Source: Cervus elaphus
Taxonomy: Eukaryota > Chordata > Mammalia > Artiodactyla > Cervidae
Direction: 5' to 3'
Assembly: GCF_910594005.1 (NCBI RefSeq)
Contig: NC_057832.1
Span: 103,985,152 to 104,049,151 of the forward strand
Length of the DNA stretch: 64,000 nucleotides
The stretch's first letter is position 1. The number at the start of each line of letters is the position of its first letter. This document shows positions 22,901 through 34,900 of this stretch, piece after piece. The notes under the pieces are model-generated. The model worked only from the letters and a program-made list of their open reading frames with translations. It searched no databases and was not told where the DNA came from. Position numbers and translations under genes: made by a program.

Positions 22901-25900
22901 AACCTACTTAGCACAATATATCATTTATTCTGTTACTAACACAAGTAATAACTTATCTGTTCTTATCTACTCACTATAGCCTATCAATTGACTTCATTAA
23001 TTCAGCCTTCATGGAACAGTCACAAACGATTATTCTGTGGGCAGTACTCTTTTGACAGTATAGGTTAGAAGAAGTTTCTGCTATGTGAAAGCCACTCTTT
23101 GCCAATAACTTTATGTGGCTAATAATGCATATTCATTGAATAGTTATAAACATCAAATCTAATGGGAAAGTCTGTGTTAAAGTTCTTAACATAGAGTCTG
23201 ATATAGCGTGGGCTCTCGAAAGATTTTAGGTGTAATACATAATAGCAACAGTGATGACTGAGGAAGATGAGAGTGTGATGGAGGACATGCATGGTCCCAG
23301 CTCTCAGGGTGAGATAAGACTGTGAATAAACCACAGCTATTCAGCCTGTGAACAGAAGCCTACAGTGATGGCCAGGTCACAGGGTTGGCGGAAGACTTGA
23401 AGGGAAGTAAACCCTTGTTTGGGTGCAGAGGTAGGGTATGGGCAGGCAGACGGCATCTTTCCAAATGATGAATTATAGGTAAGAACAGAAAAGGTAGATG
23501 GGTCGGAGGCCAGATTGTGGAGAACTCTGGGCTGTTGTGCTTCCTAGGTGGCACTAGTAGTAAAGAACCTGCCTGCCAATGCAGGAAATAAAGAGACACA
23601 GGTTCGATCCCTGGGTCAGGAAGATCCCCTGGAGGAGGGCAAGGCAATCCACTCCAGTATTCTTGCCTGGAGAGTCCCATGGACAGAGGAGTCTGGCAGG
23701 CTACAGTCCATAGTATTGCACAGAGTCGGACACAACTGAAGCACACACACACCCTGAGCTGCTGTAGGGACTGTGGACTTGACCCTTAAGTAGGAGGGAA
23801 CCTCTCTTGTGGCCGAGGGGGTTAGATTAAAGGATGGCAAGTCTAGAGGCAGGAAGATCAGTGAGAAGATGAGCAGCATCTGTGCAGGGGAGACAAGAGT
23901 CTGCATTAAGGCAATGGGAATAAAAAGGAAGCCAGTGATGAATACATATTTAGAATGAGACACTAATTGAACATGGGAAGTCTAGGTTGACTGCCAAGTA
24001 TATGGAATGTTCCAGGGGGATATCAGACCATTAACTACCATGAGAAATAATGACAGGTGGAGCTATGCATTCAGGAGGTGGGCATGTGAATCATGGAAAT
24101 CAGGAGAGGGTCAGAGACCTGGGAATCATCAGCACTGGAGTCTGTGGGATCATCCAGGAAGAGAAGAAAGAAGAGAAGGGGAGGGCCAAGGAAGAAACCC
24201 TGGGATACAGGTATCTCAGAAGATGAAGAGGATTTGGGGTTAGGAGAGGGAACTGGAAAGGACTGGTAAGAGAAAAAGGAGAAGAAAGAAGAGCTGTATG
24301 GGTGGGAAGTCAACAAGAACAGGGGAGCGAGAACAGTCGAGAACAGGGGAGAGGGTTATGTTGCCAAGAGGGTAAGTGGACCATGAAAAGGGCTATTTGT
24401 GGGCCATTGGAGATCTCAACCCATATACGTTTTGTGATGTGGCGAAGCCTGCAGCCTAAGTGAAGTGAGTTGAGACATGAGTGGGAAGTGACCAAGGGGA
24501 AACTGAAGAGTAAAACAGCAACTCTGGAGGAGCTTGGCTATTAAGGGAAACTCCAGCTATCGCAGAAGGAACATGCAGGACCCAAGGGCCCCTTGTCAGA
24601 CAGAAGGGACTCACATGCTCATAGAGCTGGAGAAGTGACAGCTTGGAGAACGACAGTGGAGAGGGACTGGTTGAAACCACAGGCAAAACATAGTACTATT
24701 GATGGTCCCTGAACATGGTCTCTGGGGAAAGGGAGCAGGACCCTGTGTGTGGAGAAGGAACTGTCCTCCTCTGAGACCCCAGCCAGGAGCTGACTTGAGT
24801 GTGGCACCAGAATGCATGCTTGTGGGTCTTTCCTGGCTCACTCAGAAGCAGGCAGGGAATAGGCTCATTAATTCATTCAGCCCATGTTTGAGTGCCCACC
24901 ATGTACTAGGTACTGTTTTCCCCCACTCGACCTTACACTTTAGCTGTTTGAATTCTTGGTAGTTTCCCCAGTGGGTCATGCTTGCCCTTGCCTTTGCAGT
25001 TTTGTGCATGTCCATTGTGCCCACAGTACCATTCTTGGCCCTCTTCTGCCCTTTCTTCCCCTTTGTCAGAATAACTCGCAGCTTCGGGTCTCAATAGCTG
25101 TCTCTCCGAGGAAGCCTTTGCTAACCCCCTACTCCTCACTAGAACTGCCTTGAAATGGGAACTCTGCTAATCAAAGCACCCGGCCCACCTCTATAGTAGT
25201 TTATGCAACTCCTGAAATCATTTGTATACTTGTCTAGCATGTGCTTGGCATGCTAGAAAGATTTTTATCCCAAATGGATGATAAACATGACATAATCCCG
25301 CCTCAATGCAGTGGTTGATTGTGAAGTTGATTCAGGTTTGGGTTTGCATGGTACAGTTGCAATCAGGACAAGGAGGCAGAGACTTGAGGGTAGAGAGACA
25401 TTGAAATTGCCCGTGGGAGACCCAGTCAGGAAGGAAGTATAGTTGGGAGGGGACAGATAGACTCTGAGAAAGGGGTGGATGAACAGACTGGAGATTTTGT
25501 TGTGGTCAGTGACCAACTTGAGGAGATGCTGGAAAGGCTGAAGGATGAGCAGTTGTGGGATCCAAGAGCAATGGAAGATTTGAGGTCTGAGGTTTCTAAG
25601 GTGGAGCAGTTTAGCATGATGACTGGGTCCAGGGCACAGCCAGGGGAGTGAGTGGCTGAAGTTATCTGGAGATCAATTTTTAAATGTTTGGAGTTGAGAA
25701 AGTAAAGGAACGTGTGTGTGTGTGCGCGCGCGCATGTGCATGTGCTTGGAGTGGTTGGGTTGTTGAGTGGCCTTCCTTAGGGATTCTGAAGCCAGGCAAC
25801 ATACAGATTGGGCCAGTCAAGGTCTGAAAACGACCAAAGACCAGAAGGGAAAGACAGGACACTGACAAATGGCAGGAAACTTAGAGGTGTGAGGGGGTAG

Positions 25901-28900
25901 CCATGGAGAGTCTTGCCTTGGGGATCTGGGACAATGCTGACCATGTGGCCATTCTCTGTATCAATGGCTATTTTGAAAAACAGACCTACTGTGAGGAAGG
26001 GATGCTGCAGCATCTTGTTTCCAGGAGTCGGAGGGAGTGGGCTATGTGAAAACTTTGAGAGGTAAGGTGAAACTGTCTTACGTCGATTCTTTCCCGGGCC
26101 ATCTATAAAAAATAGTAATTTTATTGGGAAAAGTAGATCTCTTTCCCCCATTTTGTGAACAGATTGATTGGTATCAATGAATGAGACATTAAGATGTGGA
26201 ATTTCTGAATTCATCAACTCATACTAACAACTCCCATTTATTAGGAATGCTTGCTGTGTTCTAGGCACTGTGCTAAGAGCTTTATGTTCACAGTTACTTT
26301 TAATTATCTTCAAAACATTAAGAGAAACTAATAACATACCCTATTTAAAGATGAAAAGTATGAGGCTCAGAGAAAACTTTGTCTCTCAAAGTCATATATT
26401 CAAAATGGCAAATCTGGGCTTCAAACCAAGCCTGCCCAGCTGTGAGCGGTATTTGATTCTCCAAGATAGTGGTTGGATGGCATCAACGACTCAATGGACA
26501 TGAGTTTGAGCAAGTCCACCTGGGAGATGGTGAAGGACAGGGAAGCCTTGCACGCTGCAGTCCGTGGGGTCACAAAGAGTCAGACACGACTGAGCTACTG
26601 AAAAACAGCAACAAGCATAGTGGAAATTTGGGAGGAAATAAAACTTTTTACAATAGCATAACCCTACATACTTACGTCCTTAGTACTAGCGGTCTGAACA
26701 GCTCTCCTGATTCCCAAGTTAATGTCAAGTGGTCCAAACTACCTGAAAGAGTATTTTGCCTTCGTAGTCCACATACCAGTTATATTGGTTAGTTGTATTG
26801 GTATGGCTGAAAAAATTACTCTGTTTTGTGTCTTAATGCTAATGTTAGTGTTAATGTGTTGGTCATTATAGAGTTGCTGGCAGCACAAACACAGCGCTAT
26901 TATCTCTTCTCTTGCGGAGAAGGGGGAGAGGGGGTGTTGGGCTACCACTGGTTCGTGGTGTCTGTAGACTAAGGACCAGCCTCCTTCTTGAAATTATTAC
27001 CCTTTTAATTTTGTAAATGGTATGAATCCAGCAAGATTAGCCAATGCAAAGTGAACCTGAGGACCCATTTTCTCCAACAAGAATACCAGATATAGAGAAG
27101 TCATTGCCTTAATGTGGTGCAACCCTCCTCTGGGGTGTGGACAAGCAGTCAAGTGCAGTTAGTGGTTAGAACTGCGTTGAGGTCAGGCAGATTCTGGTTT
27201 GTATTCTGGGCTCTGTGGTTTCAGGCAAGTTGCAGTCTGTGAGCCTTGGTTTCTTTATTTGTAAAATGGAGCTAAGAGTACCTCCCTCAGAATTGTCAGG
27301 AGGATCAGTGAGTGGACCCACTGAGAGCTCTTAGCACTGAATGGCACTCAGTACTATCAGCAGTGAGACATTGATGGGATAGATCCTTTTTTAATTGTGT
27401 GTAATATGCATGGCTCTTCAACACAGTTTTCTTGGGGGCCACCAAATTTTGGCAGTCTCAGCTCCCAGATGTATAATATACTAAATAAGTGCTGGATATG
27501 ATGAAACGGATTTTTTCTTTTCTAATGGAAGTCCTTTCTTTGCCCACCCGTCTGTTTTGTTTTATTTTTTGCAGGGAGGATTTGATGGGGTCCTGAGAGA
27601 GGAGGTCGTGGCTGAGAAGCTCTACCAACTGGGGCGCTCAGGCTCTGGGACGGAGCAGGTCTATCTCAGCCTGACTTTGTCAGTGAGTATGACAAGGTCA
27701 CCATTGGGTGGCTCCATCTTGACCCTGTTTGGACCATATCCATGTTCTCTGATACTCACAGTTATTTTGGTGGTCCCAAATCTCTGAGTCTTGCATTTGA
27801 CAGAGAATGGCGATGAGTTATTTATGTTTGACATCAAAGAGCCCTGGCCAGTCCAGTAATCAGCTGCCTTCCTCCCAATTCCTTTGTTTTCGTTTCCTTC
27901 ACAGTCTGTTTCTTTCATCTTAAGCAGTCTATTTTATAGTAATCAATGCTTTCTTTCTAGGAGGTTGAATTTGATTCTGTAAAACCAATCAAAAACTCTT
28001 TTAAGATTTTTTTTTCTCTGATCAGTGGCAGGACTAAAATTTATATCTGAATCCAGGGGAATAAAGTATTTTGTTATTGACTTGCCCCCCCCCCCCCCCA
28101 TAAATATGTAGCTGTGAGCTATAGCTCACTTTCCAAAAGATATCTATTATGAAATAAAACATGTATTGTTATTCATCAATTTATAAGATTTTGATACTAG
28201 CACAGAATCTTGGCTCTAAATTTATCATAAGAGAAGCTGTAAGAGCAGATTACTTAGGATTTCAGCTTTTGTCCTCATTTTGTGTCTTTATAGACACAGA
28301 AGTACAATTTATCTCTTTCTGCTTCCTCACATTGTAAAGCATTAACTACTCCTTGGAGGTCCACGGAGTAAGTGCAGATATGTTGGTGAAAAAAGCGCAC
28401 TGAAATTCCGCTATGGCACCCTACTTTGGCTCAAGCATATATAATTCATAGCAAGGCTGTTTTGTCTTAGATTTAAACAAGCGAACCACCTAAGAAATGT
28501 TAAGCCCCTTTCACCCATGCTGGTTTCACGGCATGTCCTTTGGCAACAGCATACGAAGGCTCTCATCTTTTACTGTTTTCACTTCATGACATTTTAGGGA
28601 TGACTCCGCGAGTCAGGCAATAACATACAGGGAGCACCTTGGGTGTGTTGCACTGTGTTAGGCTTTGGAATGGAAGATAGTTCCCACAGCCAGTACACCC
28701 CCACATAAGTTCCTTTGAATCAAAATTCTACTTACGTACACAGTACCTCGCCTTAAATTGATCTGCAAAAAAGCACAATTCTTTAAATCTTATTTCAGCT
28801 AGATGAACTGAAGCTTAACTTACTTTATCACTGACCTCCTTACATTTGAGATATTATATGTTGATTTACTTTGCCCTAATAACCTGTCTAAGTGAATGCA

Positions 28901-31900
28901 CTTTCTTAGGGTTGGCCAGGTTAGTGATTTTCCCCCCTTATATCTTACTTATGTCACATGTAATTTTTAAACTTTCTCTTATTACTTGTGTGCACAGTTT
29001 CTCTCCTCCCCAAAGTCGTAAGTTTATAAGGACTAAATATAGCTCTGGTCCATCATGATATGTGTTTCTCATCATGCCAAGCTTAATGCCTTGTACATAG
29101 TAGGTTTCTTAGTAATTATTACTGTTCTAGTGGCCTTCATTATACATTCTTATCATTCTTATATTTAAGAACTTGCTTATAATGACACTTTATCAATTGG
29201 CTCTGTCTGACTCTGGCATCACAGCATAGACCAGTGACATGAATCTTTGTTCCAAGTGACCAAATTCCCCTCCAACCCCTCAGGAAGTTCAGTAGATGCA
29301 AGATTTCATGGATGGTATCTGAGACGTGGATTCTGGAAACTTGGAGTTGCTTCTCTATTACTGACTTGCTAAGTGATTTTAAGCTATTTGTGTACTTCTC
29401 TGAACCCCACATACCTCCTCACTCCACTGGGGATAATGTGCCCTACAGAGCTCACAGGTTTGTTTGATCAGATGAGATTATTGTGAGAGAGCTTTGAAAA
29501 CCAAGCCTGAGAAAAAATGTAGAAAGTATTGTTATTAATGATCACTTGATTAGGTGTGAACTCGTCTAAGATTTTGTTTGAATTCTAGGCATTTGCTTTT
29601 TCTTTTCTTCTACAAGATAAAGGCTTTGGCTTTATTGCTTTTATGTGTGTGCATGTTTTTATAAAATATAAAACTCTGCTCTAAAGGTCTTCATGAACAC
29701 TGCTTTAATTTGCCTTTTCATGTTGTATTTGTTCTTGCTAACAACCCTAATTTTCCAAGCTATTATTTCCTTCAGAGGAATGCATTTTTGATGGGGTTTG
29801 TAGTCTCTTTTGAGATCCTATTAGTAATAGGCTTCAGGTTTTATCCTCTCACTCCTACAATACTTTCAAAGGACATTCTGGATTTCTCCGTCAACTTTTA
29901 TTTCCAGATGTCTTGAGAAGCCTGAGTACTCATCTGCTAAAGCCACATTAAAGTCTTTTACCTTTTATTTTCTCAGGATCTTGACTTAACTGACGTTAGC
30001 ATCCTCTGTGGATATGTTCACCTACAGAAGTTGGATCTTTCAGTAAATAAAATTGAAGGTATGGCGTTGTCATTCTAGTAAATCAATGGATCACTGAATT
30101 ATTACAAAATTTAAGCTTTGCAGAGTGCAATGTACTTTAATACTACCAAACTTGATATAAATGCTATTATGGATCAGTTTATGCATTGATCCTCTATTTT
30201 CCATGAGGGAAAAAAAAGGCACCTCTGACAAGAAAAATGCAGAGGTCAGCAAACATGCTGTATTATGTGATGGTTGAGACACACTCAGTAATATTGAAGA
30301 GTATCAGATGGGATGTTTGCTCTTTCCTTTCCAGAGATGGATCGTTACTTCTTTAATGCTTCCTGAATATTTGATGGTTTCCATTTCTTTCCCTCTATTA
30401 GTTTATTCAGTGGAGAGGAATTAGTCCTTTTCTTTCGCCTTTAATGGATGCTTTTCTTTAATTTGCATTTGCATCTACATCTTAATCCTGGCTAGCTGCT
30501 TCTGTTCTTATTTGAGCACCAGGGATTCAGAAATTTTTTTTTTCCCCTCTCTTTGCTCTCTCGATGTAGTTAGTAGGTTCTTACAGGTCTAACCCTGCCA
30601 TTTATAGTTCCTTATAAGGTGTCTGTTGTGATACCTTGCTCACATTTAACGAAATTTTCTTCAAAGCTTGATCCTTGTTTCTGTAATAATTTTCTGATCT
30701 TATTTGAAATTTCTGACCTGCTTCTTTCTTCACTGATAACCTTTCTATTCACTTCTTTAGCTCTTTTTTAAAAGACCATTAAGGGTGGCTGATATGGTCT
30801 TCTCTGATTCATTTTCTGATTTCTTCCTCCCATCTGACTGCAGTAGTTAAAATTCACTCCTTTCAATGGCTAAGACACATTCCAGCATATTTTAATTCTA
30901 AAGTGCTACTGTTTTGAAACACTTTTTATTATTTTTTTCTAGTTTCATAAAACTTTTTTTTTTTTGGAAAATTACAAACTTGCACAAGTAGAGAGGTTTG
31001 TAATAAATATTCAGGTTCAACAATTATCAGCCGGTGGCCCCTCTTGCCTCACCCATCCTCTGCTGCTCCCCTCCCCAGGGTTATTTAAGGCAATTCCCAG
31101 ATATCATATCATCAGAAAGACTTTAGTGTTACTAGAAGGTGCTCTCCCCACAACCCATACTTCCAAGATTGTTTTCACTTACTAGATAAGGGGTTGCAGG
31201 GACGCCAAGAATTTTTAGTGCTCGATGAAATGGAAAGAAATGTGGCTTCAGATCTTTACCCCTTGAGCAAGTAGTCCTTGGGAGCAAATGAAGCTTTCCT
31301 CTTCAGATCAGTCTCTTTCAATCTTATATGTCATCTTTTATTAACTCATCAAGTGTTCAAGAGCCTACTGTGAATGAAATGAGTGAAAGTGAAAAGTATT
31401 AGTCACGTCCAACTCTTTGCGACTCCATGGACTGTAGCCTGGCAGGCTCCTCTGTCCATGGAATTCTCCAGACAAGAATACTTGAGTGGATAGCCGTTCC
31501 CTTCTCCAGGGGGTCTTCCCAACCCAGTGATCACACCCAGGTCTCCTGCATTGCAGGCAGTTTCTTAACCATCTGAGCCACCAGGGAAGCCTGTGCCGTT
31601 GTTGTTCAGTCGCTCAGTTCAGTTCAGTCGCTCAGTCGTGTCCAGTTCTGTGACCCCATGCACTGCCGCACATCAGGCTTCCCTGTCCTTCACCATCTCC
31701 CGGAGCTTACTCAAACTCATCTCCATTGAGACGGTGATGCCGTCCAATCCTCTTGTTCTCTGTCGTCCCCTTCTCATCCTGCCTTCAATTTTTCCCAGCA
31801 TCAGGGTCTTTTCCAATGAGTTGGCTTTTCTCATCAGGTAGCGTAAGTATTGGAGCTTCAGCTTTAGCATCAATCCTTCCAATGAATATTCAGCGTTGAT

Positions 31901-34900
31901 TTCCTTTAGGATGAACTGGTTTGATCTCCTTGCTGTCCAAGGGACTCTCAAGAGTCTTCTCCAACCCCACAGTTTGAAAGCATCAATTCAAAAGCAAAGT
32001 GTAAGGCATAGTGTATATTTTTCTTTTCAAGAGAACAGCTTTTTTGATGGCCTGATTATGAACCAGACTTCAACTTGCATCAGTATTACCTGGAGGGGAC
32101 CTATTAAAACAGAGATGCCTGTGCCCCACCCTCAGACTTTCCGATTCTGTAGATCTGAGGTGGGACTTGAAAATTTGCATTTCTAATTACTTCCCCTGAA
32201 ATCAGAGACAGGACCACACTTTGAGAACCACGGATGCAGACATGAGGAGCTCCTGCCATCTGGTGGACACTGAGGTCACTGCACAGAGTAGAGAGAGAGA
32301 GGAGTCCAGCAACCCAGACGGTGAATTTTTTTCTATCAGAGTAATTCGAAAGCCCTGGGCGTATACCAGATGTGAAATGTACTCACCATCCAAGTGGTAG
32401 CTGCTGCTTCTGCTTTAAGATAGTGCTCCATGGTACCTGCCCACAGAAGGATCAACTTCAAGGGGACGTGGGGGCTTGTGGAAATGAAAAGGGTCAATGG
32501 AGATAATCACTGACAGACATGGAGCTGATCTTGGCTGGCGCAAATAGGCAAAACTGTAGGCAAATAGGCAAATTGTGAAGCCATTACGTTTCTCCTTAGC
32601 TTTCCCCTTACAGGCAGCCTTCCTGGATTTGCTCATGAATTCCCACCAAAGTGTTGATGTCTTAATGTTTTGTAATTTCATGAGAAAGACAGGCTAAAGA
32701 AGGCTGTGGTTTAGACCAGAGAAATGAAGTAGAAATTGGTAGGGATCTCATGGCTTCTGCCACCCTGAGAAGCAAAGATGTCAAGAGGATGGGTGGGGAG
32801 GACCCTCACCTTACCAGCTCCACATTCTTCGTGGCACAACCCCAGGGTTCGGCTATGCTCCCTTCTCCTGGCCTGGGGGTGACTCTGTTACCTGGTGAAA
32901 GGAGAAGCACTTTGCTGGGCTTCAGGGGTGTGGAGGCTGTGTTCTCCTCCAGAGGTCGTCCTCTGAAGAGTTGTGATGGCTGATAGTGTGATCTAGAGTG
33001 GGAAGATGGGTGGAGACGCCCATTACTGGTAGAGATGGTGCTGTAAATCCTTAAGATGTGACTCTTCCCGAGCCTCTTCCCTGATTCTCCTGCTGCCCCA
33101 AAGTCCGTCTCCTGTCAAGTGGCAGAGAGAAGCAGCACAGCGCTTCCCTGTTTCTTACATTGCATATGTCATGTCATTAGGACTGAATATTAGCACAATA
33201 GTCTGTTACTTAGTATTCTAGGTACAGAATATTGGCTGGGGATAAAACGCAAAACTCAGACATGGTTTTGAACCAGCCCAGAATCAAAGTAAAATAATGG
33301 CCATAATTTAAATCACTTCAAATAATTAATGAGATTTAAGATTGAGTCCATCTGAAACAAAATGTAATTTATAACAAGGAACTAATTGTAGCATTTGCCG
33401 TCTTTCCGAAAAGACCTAATGCAGTTATTCAGGGGCTAATTATCGAGAGGATTATGTAAAGCTTTCGTTCCTCCAAGCCTGGCATTTTTGAAGCATTGAC
33501 TGTTAGCAGCTGGGGGAGAGTGAGCTGGGACTCAGGAAACCTTGGCCGTTTCTATCTTGAAGGTACTGGAAGATGGGAACAGGAGGGGTGAGGGGGCCCT
33601 GGAGAAGAATAGTTCCACTGTGGGGGCGGGGGGCCCTGGAGAAGAAGGTTACATTGCAGGCTCATGATGTGTTTTCCCATGCTCTGTGTGTGTGTGTGTG
33701 TTGTTTTGCATATTCCTATTTTTCTTCATTTAATTCATCTGGAATAATTAAGATGTGCTTACAACTAGCATAATTTTAAAATGTCCTGATATGATGTTTG
33801 TTGTTTTTAATGACTTTGTCTAATTTTTACTTTATTGGCTTACCTTATTCTGTATTCATTTCCACTGTCCCTCCTCCCAGATTTGTCTTGTGTGAGCTGT
33901 ATGCCTTATCTTCTAGAACTTAATGCTTCTCAGAATCACCTGAAAACATTCTTCAATTTCAAGCCACCCAAAAACCTCAAGGTAGGTTTTATTAATACAC
34001 TAATTACATGTGTTAACTGATTTGTGAAATACATTAACAAGCCAAACAGCACCCAAAGAGAATTCAGAGAGAATAAGGTAGAGGGAAAACGAATTTTAAA
34101 AAAGAAGGACTTGTGTGTCATTTATTTTAGAAAAAAAGATAGAGTCTTTCAGGAGATATTTTTCAGAAGCTTTGCTGAAACCTAGTGTTCAAACCAAAGA
34201 ATTAACTTCCTTCCTTTTTCTATGCTTCATTTAAATACTAGTTATTGTTTGTTTATTTTTGTAATAGTGTAACAATTTTGTACCTGAAAAATATGTAAAA
34301 ATTTCCTGGGGGCTTACGTTTTGCCTTCTTATTGATCCAGCCTTAGCTCCTATTTAGAAAGCAGTGATTTCACATCTTCATTCTTGCTTCTCTGCACATG
34401 CTTCTGCATTTCTGAGGCAGAATGAAACTCGAGAATGTTCATTGACAGAGCAGCTTACTCTGCTATGGAACCCAGTGTCTCATGCTTTAATGTGAATATA
34501 GCTCACCTGGCATTCTTGTGAAAACGAGATTCTAACCTAGGAGGTCTGGGGTGGCCTGAGACTCTCCTTTCCAACAACTTTGCTGGCAAGCCATTGCTGC
34601 TGATCCATGGACCATACTTCAGAGAGATCACAGACTGCTGGTACCCCAATGTTCTGTACATTGGAACCACCTAGGATGTTTTAAAAACTGCTGCTGCCTG
34701 GACCCCACCTGCTCCCAGAGGTTCTGATTTAAGTGGTCCAAAGTAAAGCCTGAGTGTGGGGATTTTTAAAGGACCCTGCCCACGTGGCTGTAACATGCTG
34801 ATGAATTTGGGAACATTGATACAAGCTGGGGTTGAGTGTCCTTATACTGGACTCAAGTATTTCATTAAAAATTATTTTGCAGAATGGAAAACAATTGCTT

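Larger units (their letters stand above)
19943..27574 (+). other. LRGUK: LRGUK intron 1
   Basis: GT-AG intron of 7.6 kb. It holds a Bov-tA piece (20410-20500), a long C/T-rich stretch (about 20640-21480), a sense BovB 3' end (22073-22776), several MIR/L2 remnants, a Bov-tA (23539-23756), a purine-rich old repeat (about 23780-24700 and 25270-26060, family not identified) and a BovB tail (26467-26615). No other gene is evident. Confidence 0.85.
30059..33880 (+). other. LRGUK: LRGUK intron 3
   Basis: GT-AG intron of 3.8 kb. It holds an old LINE fragment (about 30950-31115), an antisense Bov-tA (31384-31592) followed directly by an antisense BovB piece (31600-31990), and a MER5A-like element (32045-32235). 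32240-33680 shows nothing I recognise apart from a (TG)n run near 33686-33701. Confidence 0.85.
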
